DNA from: Microbulbifer sp. SAOS-129_SWC
GTDB lineage: Bacteria > Pseudomonadota > Gammaproteobacteria > Pseudomonadales > Cellvibrionaceae
Length of the DNA: 64,000 bases
Direction: 5' to 3'
Assembly: GCF_039696035.1 (NCBI RefSeq)
Contig: NZ_CP155567.1
Location: 4,459,001 to 4,523,000 of the forward strand
In this document: one piece after another, positions 9,316 through 17,016 of the stretch
Position numbering within the stretch: the first letter of the stretch is position 1
Layout: each line of letters begins with the position of its first letter
The notes under the pieces: model-generated
Database searches by the model: none
The model's input: the letters and a program-made list of their open reading frames with translations, nothing else
Told to the model about the DNA's origin: nothing
Translations under genes and position numbers: made by a program

Positions 9316-9729
9316 CTAGTCCGCCTCCGGTGTGCCGGTGTCCTTCTTCCCGGAACTCAGCTCCGCGCGCGCCGTTTTGGCCAGCGCCTCGTAGCGCACG
9401 CGGAACGCCTCCAGGCTGTCGTCGTCCAGCTCCTCGAGATCCAGCAGCGCATTGTGCGCACCGCGGGTCGCGCGGATCAGTTCGTCCAGCTTCAGCTGGA
9501 TCGCCTCGGTGTCGCGGTTCTGGGTATTCTGGATTAAAAACACCATCAGGAAGGTAACGATCGTGGTACCGGTATTGATCACCAGCTGCCAGGTGTTACT
9601 GAAATGAAACAGCGGCCCCGATAGCCCCCAGACCAGAATGATGATCAGCGCCAGGACAAAGACGCGCGGGCGCCCGCAGAAATGCGCCGCCGCCTTGGCG
9701 AATGTCGAATACCAGGTGGTGCTGCGCAT
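9316..9729 (-). CDS. Low-affinity iron permease family membrane protein
   Basis: 137 residues, resembling the bacterial short proteins assigned to the low-affinity iron permease family. Two adjacent hydrophobic helices (about 22-42 and 48-66) enclose 'VWGLSGPLFHFSNTWQLVINTGTT', after which comes the family's typical 'FLIQNTQNRDTEAIQLKLDELIRA' and an acidic C-terminal region. Despite the name, direct iron transport by these short bacterial proteins is not established. The ATG at 9729 has GGAGGAGC at a good distance; the longer open frame to 9846 is rejected. It precedes kup on the same strand by about 50 bases. Confidence 0.8.
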   Translation of the reverse strand: MRSTTWYSTFAKAAAHFCGRPRVFVLALIIILVWGLSGPLFHFSNTWQLVINTGTTIVTFLMVFLIQNTQNRDTEAIQLKLDELIRATRGAHNALLDLEELDDDSLEAFRVRYEALAKTARAELSSGKKDTGTPEAD

Positions 9730-9846
9730 TGACGCTCCTCCGCATGATCTCCGGCCGGCACTGCGGCTGGTTGTCGGCTTTCTGAAGAGGATAGTCGCTA
9801 TGCAGCGCCAGCCCGTCGCGGGCACGGTGAAGATTGCCCCGTTCAC

Positions 9847-10117
9847 CTAGGGAACCTCTGAATAAGTACGTGATGTCTCTGGCTTTCAGAGCGGTTCACA
9901 ATCAAGGCGCGGCTTCGCAGGAATGTCTAGACCTTTCAAGAAGTCGCAACGCGGAGTGTGAATCGCTCTGAAAGCCCCTCCGGGCGGGCCCTGAAGGCCA
10001 CAGCTGCTGCGTTGCAGCTCTTGCAAAGGGCTACGGCCATTCGCGGCGAGCTGCGCCTAACATCTGCAGCCTTCAGATCCCGCAGAGACATTACGGACTT
10101 GTTCAGAGGTTCCCTAG
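9847..10117. repeat. MITE-like element with 35-bp terminal inverted repeats
   Basis: The 35 bases at 9847-9881 and the reverse complement of 10083-10117 agree at all but three positions, both beginning CTAGGGAACCTCTGAA. A second inverted pair lies inside: GCTTTCAGAGCG at about 9882-9893 with its complement at about 9966-9977. A third weaker pair lies near 9988-10000 and 10065-10080 (CTGAAGGC and its complement). No transposase or other protein is encoded. The design fits a non-autonomous mobile repeat lodged between the iron-permease-family gene and the Nudix gene. Copy number elsewhere is unknown. Confidence 0.75.
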
Positions 10118-10195
10118 CGCTGCGCCTGCAATGGCGTGGGTTTCCCGGTCGAAAGCGGCTCTGCAGGCGCTTGAATGGCGCTGAGTCAACCAGCC

Positions 10196-10951
10196 CTAGA
10201 CCGGAGAGTAGATTTCGTAGTCGCCGCCAACCGCTTGATAACCTGCCACCTGCTGAGGCTGCAAAAAATTCCCCTGCAGCGCCCGCGACACGATGTGTTG
10301 ACTGTACTTGCCCACGCCCGGCTCACGCATGAACGCCTCCAGTGGCATCCACTGGGCCAGTCCGATTTCCTCGGGGTCGATGGTGATTTCGCGGGTCAGC
10401 GGGCGCAGTTTGCACACGGCGTAGATATTGGAGGTGCCGAATTGCCCGCTGTGGTTGTGGCGAAAGCTTACCAGCCCCTCGAATGCCGTTTCGACCCCGG
10501 TTTCCTCCAAAACTTCGCGAACCGCGCCCGCGGCAATGTGCTCGCCCGGATCCAGCATACCGCCCGGAAACTTGAAGTGGCGCGGCCGCCGCTGCAACTC
10601 GAGCCGCTCCACAATGGTGAGTATCTCCCCGGCGTCGGAAATCACCAGGCCGCCGACACCGATGGTATGGGTGGCAAAGAATGGCAGTGGCGCATCCGGC
10701 ACCAGCCGCCGGGTCATGGTGACCTCGCGCTGCCGGCAGTGATGAAACTCGAAACCGCGCGCGAGCGCCAGCGGGATCAAGTGTGATTTCTGTGCCGGTA
10801 TCGGCAGCCACACCACCCGGATACCGTCCGCCTGCCACTGGGCCAGCGAGACCTCGAGGCGCCGGCCAAACTCAGCGCCCATGGCCGGCAGTGCATCCCG
10901 GTCCAGCTCAACGCCGTCGTACCTGTTGCGGGTAGCTGCGAGGATTTCCAT
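10196..10951 (-). CDS. Nudix hydrolase, NUDT6-like
   Basis: 251 residues with an N-terminal pre-Nudix domain (about 1-85, including 'GIRVVWLPIPAQKSHLIPLAL') and a Nudix domain. The complete Nudix box runs from about residue 130 to 153: GG, then PGE, then REVLEETG, matching G-x5-E-x7-REUxEExGU, so the enzyme should be catalytically competent and bind Mg2+. This two-domain layout is that of the NUDT6/GFG family; the substrate, a nucleoside diphosphate linked to another group, cannot be told from sequence. The ATG at 10951 has AGGG nine bases upstream. It stands alone between the inverted-repeat element and a secreted protein gene on the same strand. Confidence 0.88.
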   Translation of the reverse strand: MEILAATRNRYDGVELDRDALPAMGAEFGRRLEVSLAQWQADGIRVVWLPIPAQKSHLIPLALARGFEFHHCRQREVTMTRRLVPDAPLPFFATHTIGVGGLVISDAGEILTIVERLELQRRPRHFKFPGGMLDPGEHIAAGAVREVLEETGVETAFEGLVSFRHNHSGQFGTSNIYAVCKLRPLTREITIDPEEIGLAQWMPLEAFMREPGVGKYSQHIVSRALQGNFLQPQQVAGYQAVGGDYEIYSPV

Positions 10952-11014
10952 CTGCTGTTGCCCTACTTCGCTTGGGACTCACGGGGAAAAGTGGGGGCCT
11001 CAGCGGCCCCGGAA

Positions 11015-11767
11015 TCACTTGACGATAAAGGTGGTCTGATCGAGGCCGGTGTTTTTGCTTTTCGGGTCGTAGGCGTAGACCTGCACCTGGTAAACCCCCG
11101 GTGCCAGCGACGTCAGCGCACCGGCAAAGGTGTTCGGCTGCGCCTGCATTTTCAGCGGTACGGTTTTGAACGGCTTGCCGTCTTTGCGCACAATCGCCGC
11201 AACATCCAGCGCGCTGCCGTTCCACAGGCCGCCGGCGGTTACCGCACAGCCGCACATCATCACCACGTTCGCGCGAATCGCCACACTGTCGCCGCCGGCC
11301 ACGCTGTGGGTCTGTGGCGCCAGCACGTCGACGACAAAGCCGGGAATTTCCACCACCAGGCCGGCGCCATCGATCGGCTTGCCCGGCACCAGCCAGGTCT
11401 GCGTCTGCGCGAGTACCCGCGCCTGCTTCTTCGCCTGCGGCGACAGCACCTCGACGGTCAGGAACTGCGGCGCGTCGATATCCAGCGTGGCCGAGAAGGC
11501 CGCCGCCCCTTCAGTGATATCGCCGTAGCGGGTGTGCGGTTGCTGCATGATTTTTTTCGTGTCGCCGGTGCCGCCGCGGGTCAGCCCCTCGGCCAGGATG
11601 CGGCCGCTGTCGGCGTCGCGGATACGCACCAGCGCCCCACCCATGGAGGTACCGACAAACTTGGCGTCCTTGGCCCGCGCATGCACGACAATTTCCGTGG
11701 GTACCGCCAGCGCGGGAATCGATATCAGCAACAACAGGGTACAGGCAATTTTTTGTAGTAATCCCAT
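11015..11767 (-). CDS. Secreted protein of unknown function
   Basis: 250 residues with a classical signal peptide (about 1-21, ending ALA). The mature part looks like two beta-sandwich segments: 'HARAKDAKFVGTSMGGALVRIRDADSGRILAEG' early, and a C-terminal half with 'VNAxxY-Q-V-Y-AYDPK' style strands ending in FIVK. A single MMCGCAV segment holds two cysteines. I do not recognise the family. The ATG at 11767 is preceded by GGAG at six bases, which decides against the GTG four codons upstream. It lies downstream of the DUF885 gene, but a terminator separates them, so it should have its own promoter. Confidence 0.7.
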   Translation of the reverse strand: MGLLQKIACTLLLLISIPALAVPTEIVVHARAKDAKFVGTSMGGALVRIRDADSGRILAEGLTRGGTGDTKKIMQQPHTRYGDITEGAAAFSATLDIDAPQFLTVEVLSPQAKKQARVLAQTQTWLVPGKPIDGAGLVVEIPGFVVDVLAPQTHSVAGGDSVAIRANVVMMCGCAVTAGGLWNGSALDVAAIVRKDGKPFKTVPLKMQAQPNTFAGALTSLAPGVYQVQVYAYDPKSKNTGLDQTTFIVK

Positions 11768-11940
11768 TTGTATCTCCACCTTTGGGAATGATCAGTTTTC
11801 GTTATTCTCACCACTGGAGCCATATTCTATACGGCAATCCGCATTCAGCCACATCGACCTCGTCAGCCAATAAAGCCCTGACGCCGCGCAAATTGCGTCA
11901 TCGGCAAACCCGGAAAAAATTTCTCCACGCCAAAACGAAA

Positions 11941-11963
11941 CAGGCCGGGCAAAGCCCGGCCTG
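11941..11963 (-). terminator. Intrinsic terminator after the DUF885 gene
   Basis: A perfect 10-bp stem (CAGGCCGGGC and its complement) with a three-base loop lies 29 bases after the stop codon of the DUF885 gene; on the minus strand it is followed by the T-rich TTTCGTTTTGG. Confidence 0.8.
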
Positions 11964-11992
11964 TACGCTGAATTGAAATCCAGTAGCGAGGA

Positions 11993-13894
11993 TCAGCTGT
12001 TCTTGACCTGCTCGATCCAGTTGTCGACACGCTTCTCCAGCATCGGCAGGGGCAGGGCGCCGCCGCCGAGTACGGTGTCGTGGAAGGCGCGGATATCGAA
12101 CTTGTCACCCAGCTCAGTCTTGGCTTTCTGGCGCAGTTCGAGAATCTTCATCATACCGATCTTGTAGGACGTGGCCTGGCCCGGCAGGGTCAGGTAGCGG
12201 CGTACTTCGGAACGCACCGCGCCTTCCGGCACGGCGGAGTTCTGCAGGAAGTACTGCACCGCCTGTTCCTGGCTCCAGCCCATCGCGTGCATGCCGGTGT
12301 CGACGACCAGGCGGATGGCGCGCCACATTTCCGCCGTCAGGCGGCCGAAGTCACGGTAGGGATCCTGGAACTGGCCCATCTCCTTGGCCAGACCTTCCGC
12401 GTACAGGGCCCAGCCTTCCACGTAGGGAGTGAAGTGCGCCTGGGTGCGGAACTGCGGGATACCGGTCAGTTCCTGGGCGATCGAGATCTGCATATGGTGG
12501 CCGGGGATACCCTCGTGGTAGCTCACGGTTTCCATATCGGTCTTCGAGTTGCTGCCCATGTCGGACATGTGAATGTAGTAGACACCGGGGCGCGAGCCAT
12601 CGGGTGTGCCGGCCTCATAGTGCTGGGCACCGCCGTCCACCTCGCGATAGGCTTCCACGCGCTTCACCTCCAGCTTGGCCTTGGGCAGCAGGCCGAAGTA
12701 CTGCGGCAGCTTCTGCGTCACCTGGTCGAGGAAGGTGCGCACCTGTTTCAGGTAGGCCGCGCGGCCGGCATCGGTGTTCGGGTAGTAGAACTGCTTGTCG
12801 GTGCGCACGAACTTGAAGAAGTCCTGCGGGCTGCCCTTGAAGCCGACCTTATCCTTGATCTTCTCCATCTCCTTGCGGATGCGCGCCACCTCGAGGAGGC
12901 CGATCTGGTGTACCTGTTCGGCGGTCAGGTCGGTGGTGGTGTAATGGGCCAGACGGTTCTGGTAGTAGGCCTTGCCGTTGGGCAGGCTGGAAACCCCATG
13001 GGCTTCCTTGCTGGCGTTGTGGCGGTCCGCCTTCAGCCAGGCGATATAGGCATCGTAGGACGGCTTGAATTTCTCGGTCAGACCCTTGCGCACCTGCACC
13101 AGCAGATCCTTGGCCTGGTCGGCGTCGATCTTGCCGGCTTTCTGCAGCGCGTCGATCTTGCCCTTGGCGTCGGCGTACAGCGGCGAGTCGCCCTCACCGC
13201 CGAAAGGCGCGCCGGTGATGACATTCTGCGCGCGCTTCTCCGCCAGGTCGTAGGCGAAACGCGGCGGGCGGATGCCGTCTGCGGCGGCCAGTTTGGCACG
13301 CTCGAGGTCCTGGTCCATGGCGCGGCTGATACCACCGATACGGGTGATATACGCCTGCATATCGGCCAGCGTGTCCACCTTGTGGTAGTTGATCATGAAC
13401 GAGGGCAGGGAATCCTCGGGGCCGCCCAGCTCGCCGGCGAAATAGCTGTAGCGCTTGAACGGCGCGTCCGCCTTGGCCTGCTTGTACTGGAATACCCACA
13501 GGTCGTAGGACTCTTTCCCGGCCTGGGTCAGCTTGTCGTAATCAAAATTCTTCTTCAGGTCTTCGACGGTCTTGGCCTGCCAGGCCAGCTGGCGCGCTTC
13601 GGCGGCCTCGCTCATGTCGTCGATCTGGTCGTACTTGTCCTTGCGGCCGAGGGAGGTCAGCATCATCGGGCTGAACTGCAGCTTTTCCTCGTAGCGCGCG
13701 TTGAACCACTGGTTCAGGCGCTTGGTTTCCGCCGCCGGATCAACCGCCTGGCTTTCGGCCGCGGAGGCCATCTTGCCGGGCGCCAGCGCGCTGGTGCCGA
13801 CCTGGGACATGTCCTGACAGCCGCTCAGTACGGCGAGGGACAGCAAAGAGGGAATAAGAGGGCCCTTCAGGGCGTTGGGCAGCTTGGATCGCAT
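11993..13894 (-). CDS. DUF885 family lipoprotein, putative metallopeptidase
   Basis: 633 residues. The N-terminus is a lipoprotein signal with lipobox LSGC at about residue 26, so the protein is probably tethered to the periplasmic side of a membrane. The rest is a DUF885 domain. The hallmark HEGIPGHH near residue 458 resembles a zinc-binding HExxH-type motif, and a downstream 'EGWALYAEGLAKEMG' matches the family's second ligand region. Members are regarded as M-type metallopeptidases, but substrates are largely unknown. The ATG at 13894 has GAGG seven bases upstream, preferred to two earlier in-frame starts. Confidence 0.85.
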   Translation of the reverse strand: MRSKLPNALKGPLIPSLLSLAVLSGCQDMSQVGTSALAPGKMASAAESQAVDPAAETKRLNQWFNARYEEKLQFSPMMLTSLGRKDKYDQIDDMSEAAEARQLAWQAKTVEDLKKNFDYDKLTQAGKESYDLWVFQYKQAKADAPFKRYSYFAGELGGPEDSLPSFMINYHKVDTLADMQAYITRIGGISRAMDQDLERAKLAAADGIRPPRFAYDLAEKRAQNVITGAPFGGEGDSPLYADAKGKIDALQKAGKIDADQAKDLLVQVRKGLTEKFKPSYDAYIAWLKADRHNASKEAHGVSSLPNGKAYYQNRLAHYTTTDLTAEQVHQIGLLEVARIRKEMEKIKDKVGFKGSPQDFFKFVRTDKQFYYPNTDAGRAAYLKQVRTFLDQVTQKLPQYFGLLPKAKLEVKRVEAYREVDGGAQHYEAGTPDGSRPGVYYIHMSDMGSNSKTDMETVSYHEGIPGHHMQISIAQELTGIPQFRTQAHFTPYVEGWALYAEGLAKEMGQFQDPYRDFGRLTAEMWRAIRLVVDTGMHAMGWSQEQAVQYFLQNSAVPEGAVRSEVRRYLTLPGQATSYKIGMMKILELRQKAKTELGDKFDIRAFHDTVLGGGALPLPMLEKRVDNWIEQVKNS

Positions 13895-14066
13895 GGTGGT
13901 GCCTCGAAACATTCTTATAGGTAAAAACACCGGCTACTTTGGCATGAAAAGACACAAGAGTCGATTAAGGGAGGCTGCCCGGCGGCGCCATTGCGCCGAA
14001 TGGATGGAATTGCGGGTTGACCCGGAGCGCGGCTAGCGGCTCCGGGCAGCGGCCCGCCGCGGCCGC

Positions 14067-14912
14067 TCACTCATGCACGGCCGGCTCCCGGCGCCGGTCC
14101 TCGACCTGATTGATGATATGCAGCTCGCGCTGCGGGAAGGGGATGCTCAGGCCCTCGGCTTCCAGCGCCGGCTTGAGCTTTTTCATCAGATCCCAGTACA
14201 CGTCCCAGTATTCCGCCGTGGTGGTCCAGGCGCGCATATGCAGGTTCACCGAGCTGTCCGCCAGCGCGCGCACCGCATAGCTGGGCTCCGGTTCGGCGAG
14301 GAGGCGCTCCTCCTCCGCCACCAGGCGACGCAGCACATTCATGCCGGTTTCGATATCGTCGCCGTAGGCAATGCTGGCGACGATCTCGATGCGGCGGGTG
14401 GCATTGCGACTGAAGTTGGTCAGCGTCTGCCCCCAGATGGCGCTGTTGGGCGCAGTGATACGCAGGCCGTCGGTGGTGTCCAGTTGGGTCGTGAACAGAC
14501 CCACCTCGCGCACCGTGCCGAGGGTATCGCCGAACTGGATAAAATCACCGATACGGAACGGGCGCAGGCCAAGCAGGATAAAGCCCGCGGCAATGTTCTG
14601 CAGCGTATCCTTGAGCGCGAGGCCCACGGCGATACCGGCCGCACCGAGCAGCGCCACCAGGCTGGTGGTGTTGACCCCGAACATATCCAGGATTACCAGC
14701 AGGCCGATGATATAGGTGGCCCACGCGGCGATATTGGCGAGCACCGGGATCAGCGTCGCATCCAGCCGGCCCGACAAGCGCCGCACGCCGCCGCGCGCCA
14801 GCCGCGCCGCCACCCAGGTGACCAGCAGCACCAGCAACGCGCCGCCCAGCTTGAACAGGCCCGCCCAGATCAGCGGTCCGTATTCGTCGATCAATGCCTG
14901 CAAATCCATCAT
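14067..14912 (-). CDS. MscS-family small-conductance mechanosensitive channel
   Basis: 281 residues, close to E. coli MscS. Three helices are visible at about 10-33, 55-76 and 80-106; the pore helix TM3 has the Ala/Gly packing pattern 'LGAAGIAVGLALKDTLQNIAAGFILL'. The beta domain follows ('RPFRIGDFIQFGDTLGTVREVGLFTTQLDT') and the C-terminal alpha/beta cage ends near 265. It should release osmolytes on hypo-osmotic shock. Two consecutive ATGs open the frame; the first (14912) sits five bases after GGAG. The gene overlaps nothing and follows tag on the same strand after about 50 bases. Confidence 0.9.
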   Translation of the reverse strand: MMDLQALIDEYGPLIWAGLFKLGGALLVLLVTWVAARLARGGVRRLSGRLDATLIPVLANIAAWATYIIGLLVILDMFGVNTTSLVALLGAAGIAVGLALKDTLQNIAAGFILLGLRPFRIGDFIQFGDTLGTVREVGLFTTQLDTTDGLRITAPNSAIWGQTLTNFSRNATRRIEIVASIAYGDDIETGMNVLRRLVAEEERLLAEPEPSYAVRALADSSVNLHMRAWTTTAEYWDVYWDLMKKLKPALEAEGLSIPFPQRELHIINQVEDRRREPAVHE

Positions 14913-14961
14913 TCCCTCTCCGTTCAAATTGGCTGCCGCGCCGGCGCGGCACTGGCAGTAT

Positions 14962-15555
14962 TTATAGCAGACCCTTGGCTCGCGCCGCATCGACACACTG
15001 CTCGCGAGCCGGGCAGCCCTGCAGGTGATCGTTGACCATACCGGTGGCCTGCATATGCGCATACATGATTGTCGAGCCGACGAAACTGAAACCGGCCTTC
15101 TTCAATGCCTTGCTCATCGCACCGGACTCCGGCGTGGTCGCCGGCACATCATTCAGGCTGCGACGGCGGTTTACCCGCACGCGGCCGTCGGTGAACTGCC
15201 ACAGAAAATCTGCCAGCGAGACGCCGCGCTCGCGCAGTTCAAGCACCGCGCGGGCGTTCTTGACCGCGGACTGCACCTTGAGCCGGTTGCGGATAATGCC
15301 CGGATCCTGCAGCAGCCGCTCGATTTTTTTCGGCGTGTAACGGGCGATCTTGTCCGCATCGAAGCCGTCGAACACGTGGCGATAGTGTGCGCGCTTGTTC
15401 AGCACCGTGATCCAGGCCAGACCCGCCTGCGCGCCCTCCAACAGCAGGAACTCGAACAGCGTCTGTTCGTCGGTGACCGGGCGCCCCCACTCCTCGTCGT
15501 GATACTGCTGGTAGAGCGGCGTGGACAGGCACCAGTCACAGCGTTTGTCACTCAT
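14962..15555 (-). CDS. tag: DNA-3-methyladenine glycosylase I
   Basis: 197 residues, standard Tag length. The N-terminus has the zinc Cys 'RCDWC' and 'YHDEEWGRP', followed by 'LFEFLLLEGAQAGLAWITVLNKRAHYR', the family's helix-hairpin substrate pocket with the invariant Glu. The C-terminal zinc ligands are in 'HLQGCPAREQC'. The enzyme excises 3-methyladenine from alkylated DNA in base-excision repair. It sits downstream of the epimerase gene and a very short membrane ORF on the same strand, so it may be expressed from that unit. Confidence 0.94.
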   Translation of the reverse strand: MSDKRCDWCLSTPLYQQYHDEEWGRPVTDEQTLFEFLLLEGAQAGLAWITVLNKRAHYRHVFDGFDADKIARYTPKKIERLLQDPGIIRNRLKVQSAVKNARAVLELRERGVSLADFLWQFTDGRVRVNRRRSLNDVPATTPESGAMSKALKKAGFSFVGSTIMYAHMQATGMVNDHLQGCPAREQCVDAARAKGLL

Positions 15556-15582
15556 GTGTTTGTAATCCGCATCGGGCGGCCC

Positions 15583-15672
15583 TCACTGACCGCCGGAGAA
15601 AAAGTAATGCTGCACCAGCTGCAGGACCAGCAGCAACAGCATCAGGGAAAACACAAGATTGCGTCGGTTCAT
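15583..15672 (-). CDS. 29-residue membrane peptide, translationally coupled
   Basis: A short frame begins with an ATG whose last two bases overlap the TGA stop of the epimerase gene (ATGA). It encodes 29 residues: a basic start (MNRRN), a continuous hydrophobic stretch of about 16 residues rich in Leu (about 6-19), then a polar aromatic tail ending SGGQ. The overlap, the single clean transmembrane segment and the lack of other coding on either strand support a real small gene rather than chance. It lies 27 bases before tag. Function unknown. Confidence 0.5.
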   Translation of the reverse strand: MNRRNLVFSLMLLLLVLQLVQHYFFSGGQ

Positions 15673-16661
15673 TGGCGCGGCTCCAGCAGTTTCTGTTGCA
15701 CCAGCCATGCATGGCTCTCGCGCAGCATATCATCCAGCGACGTACGCGCGTCGTAGCCCAGCTCGCGTTCGGCCTTGTCGCTACGCGCGATCACCCGGCG
15801 CGTTACCATCGCCGCCTTTTCCGGCGTGAGCGCCGGCTCGCGCCCGCTGAAGCGCGAGCCCAGCTCCGACAGCTGCGCCAGCGCGCGAATCGCGAACGCC
15901 GGCACCGTGCGTCTGGGCACCGGCTTGCCCAGCAGCGCCGCGATCCTGCCGAAGAACTCCAGAAAGCTGGCATCGCTACCGGCGAGGATATAGTTCTCGC
16001 CGCTGCGCCCTTTGTCGAAGGCCGCTATATGCGCGCGCGCCACCGCGCCGACGTGGCAGAAGGAGCCCGCGCCGGGCGGCACACCGGGCAGCTGGTCGCG
16101 CTCGATCATAAAGAAGGTCTGCGCCCAGCTGGACGTATCGTACTTGCCGACAATACCGCAGGGGTTCAGGAACACCGCGTCCAGGCCGCGCGCAATCTCC
16201 TCGCGCACCGCCCGCTCCGCGCGCTTCTTGGTGTACAGGTAGTGATGGCGCGGATCGTCGGCCAGCTTGGCGCTGTCTTCGGTGATGGGTTCGCGGTGAT
16301 AGCCGTAGGCCGAGATGGAGCTGGTGACGATCATGCGGCCCGCGTTTTTCTCCCGCGCCGCGCGGGCGATATTCGCCGAGCCCTCGACATTGTCGCGCCA
16401 CTGCTGCGCATTGCCACCACGCCACATATTGGTATTCGCAGCCACGTGGAATACCGCATCCACGCCCGCGGGCATCGCCGCGCGCAGCGCGTCGATATCG
16501 TCCAGCGCGGCCTGCACCGGCGCGGCGCCCAGCTGCTGCAGGCGCTCGATGTTCGAGCCGGCCCTGTGCATGGCGGTCACCCGCCAGCCGTCGGCGATCA
16601 GCTGCTCAATCAGGTTGGCACCCAGGAAGCCGGTGCCGCCGGTGATGAATGCGTGCTTCAC
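15669..16661 (-). CDS. NAD-dependent epimerase/dehydratase (extended SDR)
   Basis: 330 residues with an N-terminal Rossmann fold: TGGTGFLG at about 8-15 binds the cofactor, and the active site is in 'SSISAYGY' plus YLYTKK (Y-x3-K) near residue 140. Extended SDR proteins of this shape include dihydroflavonol/hopanoid-type reductases; the substrate is not clear from sequence. AGAGGAAG lies just upstream of the ATG. On the minus strand the gene follows the prolyl oligopeptidase gene, from which it is separated by an inserted-looking 330-bp element. Confidence 0.85.
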   Translation of the reverse strand: MKHAFITGGTGFLGANLIEQLIADGWRVTAMHRAGSNIERLQQLGAAPVQAALDDIDALRAAMPAGVDAVFHVAANTNMWRGGNAQQWRDNVEGSANIARAAREKNAGRMIVTSSISAYGYHREPITEDSAKLADDPRHHYLYTKKRAERAVREEIARGLDAVFLNPCGIVGKYDTSSWAQTFFMIERDQLPGVPPGAGSFCHVGAVARAHIAAFDKGRSGENYILAGSDASFLEFFGRIAALLGKPVPRRTVPAFAIRALAQLSELGSRFSGREPALTPEKAAMVTRRVIARSDKAERELGYDARTSLDDMLRESHAWLVQQKLLEPRQ

Positions 16662-16715
16662 ACTTCCTCTCTTTTTGACCGAGTTCAGGGGAAACCATTC
16701 TATGGGCTTTCGGGT

Positions 16716-16783
16716 GGGGTGGTGGCAGACCTTTGGGAAAAAACCTCATCGGTAAATATTTCCCAAAGGTCTGCCACCACCCC
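16716..16783 (+). repeat. Conserved-loop hairpin 1
   Basis: A perfect 25-bp stem (16716-16740 with 16759-16783) encloses the 18-base loop AAACCTCATCGGTAAATA. The loop recurs, with one change, on the other strand in hairpin 2, whereas the outer 19 bp of stem differ in sequence. There is no U-tract, so it does not look like a simple terminator. Confidence 0.8.
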
Positions 16784-16875
16784 GTTCAATTACGCTGTGG
16801 CCGGAAAGTATCGGGAAGCCGGAAAATTGTTTTTGCGAAATCCGCCAGTTCCCGAGACTTCACCGGTTACTAAAA

Positions 16876-16945
16876 AGGCGCAGCGGCGGGCATCTGGCAA
16901 ATATTTACCGATCAGGTTTTTTGCCGGATGCCCGCCGCTGCGCCT
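16876..16945 (-). repeat. Conserved-loop hairpin 2
   Basis: A 26-bp stem (16876-16901 with 16920-16945, one mismatch) encloses 18 bases that read AAACCTGATCGGTAAATA on the minus strand, matching the loop of hairpin 1 at 17 of 18 positions. The first six stem pairs next to the loop are also alike (GGSAAA), while the remaining stem is different but still complementary. Confidence 0.8.
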
Positions 16946-17016
16946 CCCTTCTACGAAGTCCCCGGCCAGTGCCGAAGGGAGTGGATACGCCGAGCCCATC
17001 CACTCTTTTTGACAAA

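Larger units (their letters stand above)
16669..17013. mobile_element. Putative inserted non-coding element bounded by an 11-bp direct repeat
   Basis: CTCTTTTTGAC occurs at 16669-16679 and again at 17003-17013, bracketing about 323 bases that encode no plausible protein. Removing one copy and the insert would leave roughly 30 bases between the prolyl oligopeptidase stop and the epimerase start, the spacing expected in an operon. Inside are two large hairpins of opposite orientation that share their loop, and a smaller imperfect one at 16811-16855 (TCGGGAA and its complement). A short subterminal inverted pair, ATGGGCT at 16702-16708 and its complement at 16993-16999, lies near the ends. Reading it as a mobile insertion with a target duplication is inference. 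Confidence 0.5.

Noticed and set aside
12080..13924. Very long open frame on the plus strand opposite the DUF885 gene
   Set aside because: Mirror of the DUF885 codons in GC-rich DNA; hydrophobic low-complexity sequence, no domain, and the opposite strand has a clear lipoprotein signal and metal motif.
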